Assembly: GCA_934230115.1 (NCBI GenBank)
Contig: CAKQEI010000098.1
Coordinates: forward strand, 1-6,129
Length of the DNA stretch: 6,129 bases
Direction of reading: 5' to 3'
Source: an uncultured Prevotella sp.
Lineage (GTDB): Bacteria; Bacteroidota; Bacteroidia; Bacteroidales; Bacteroidaceae
Positions within the stretch are counted from its first letter, which is position 1. Each line of letters starts with the position of its first letter. Position numbers and translations under genes: made by a program. Under the pieces are notes generated by a model. It ran no database searches and had not been told where the DNA came from. It worked only from the letters and a program-made list of their open reading frames with translations. Shown here piece after piece: positions 6,052 through 6,129 of the stretch.

Positions 6052-6129
6052 CAACGTAACTATTCAGCGGTAGGTGCACGACGAATCGTCAAACCTCAAA
6101 TAAGGCTTGAATTGCATTAAAAGGTGTTT

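Larger units (their letters stand above)
5816..6129. other. Gene-free AT-rich region after groEL, leader of an unseen downstream gene
   Basis: No coding frame is supported here. Visible items are a small hairpin (TCCAT 5821-5825 / ATGGA 5833-5837), a C10 run (5908-5917), a GGTATTACC dyad near 5950, A-rich tracts around 6002-6018, and a strong plus-strand promoter at 6021-6051. After the promoter, about 75 nt remain without a start codon that leads to a recognisable protein. They include GACGAATCGTC (about 6079-6089), which can form a very small hairpin. The stretch looks like a long upstream region and the beginning of a 5' leader. Confidence 0.6.

Overview
The window looks like chromosome of a member of the Bacteroidales, probably Prevotella or a close relative. 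Three things point there: promoters of the Bacteroidota type (TTTG or TTG, about 19-20 bp, TAnnTTTG), start codons preceded by A/T-rich leaders without a Shine-Dalgarno sequence, and a GroES/GroEL pair of Bacteroidota type. The genus is inferred from general resemblance and was not tested by a search.

Layout. Positions 1-188 (minus) hold the first 62 codons of an AAA ATPase whose promoter lies inside a 37-bp palindrome. After a gene-free gap that ends in a strong stem-loop (458-501) comes a 527-residue ATPase with a C-terminal PD-(D/E)XK nuclease domain (523-2106, minus). It is divergent from an Rpn/PDDEXK_2-family nuclease ('transposase-like', 2332-3219, plus) across a 225-bp AT-rich spacer with a promoter for each gene. 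The same 14-bp sequence lies beyond the 3' end of each of these two genes, bracketing them as a module.

Downstream of the Rpn gene lies the most unusual object in the window: an uninterrupted array of 28 units with an exact 11-bp period (3249-3556). Nearly every unit has CG at the same position. At the midpoint (3402/3403) the array switches from TTCGTT-type to AACGAA-type units, so its centre can fold into a long regular hairpin.

The array is followed by the regulatory region of the chaperonin operon. It has a close match to a sigma-54 (-24/-12) promoter and an upstream TGACA/TGTCA dyad. Then come groES (3744-4016) and groEL (4101-5732), separated by an 84-bp spacer built mostly of ATTCAAM heptamers, and a textbook terminator (5765-5815). 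The last 314 bp hold no gene but contain a C10 tract and a very good Bacteroidota promoter (6021-6051) that must drive something beyond the window.

Functionally, the right part is housekeeping protein folding. The left part is accessory: NTPases and nucleases of families common in mobile or defence-associated gene sets, with repeats at their ends. No complete mobile element, CRISPR array, tRNA or rRNA is visible.
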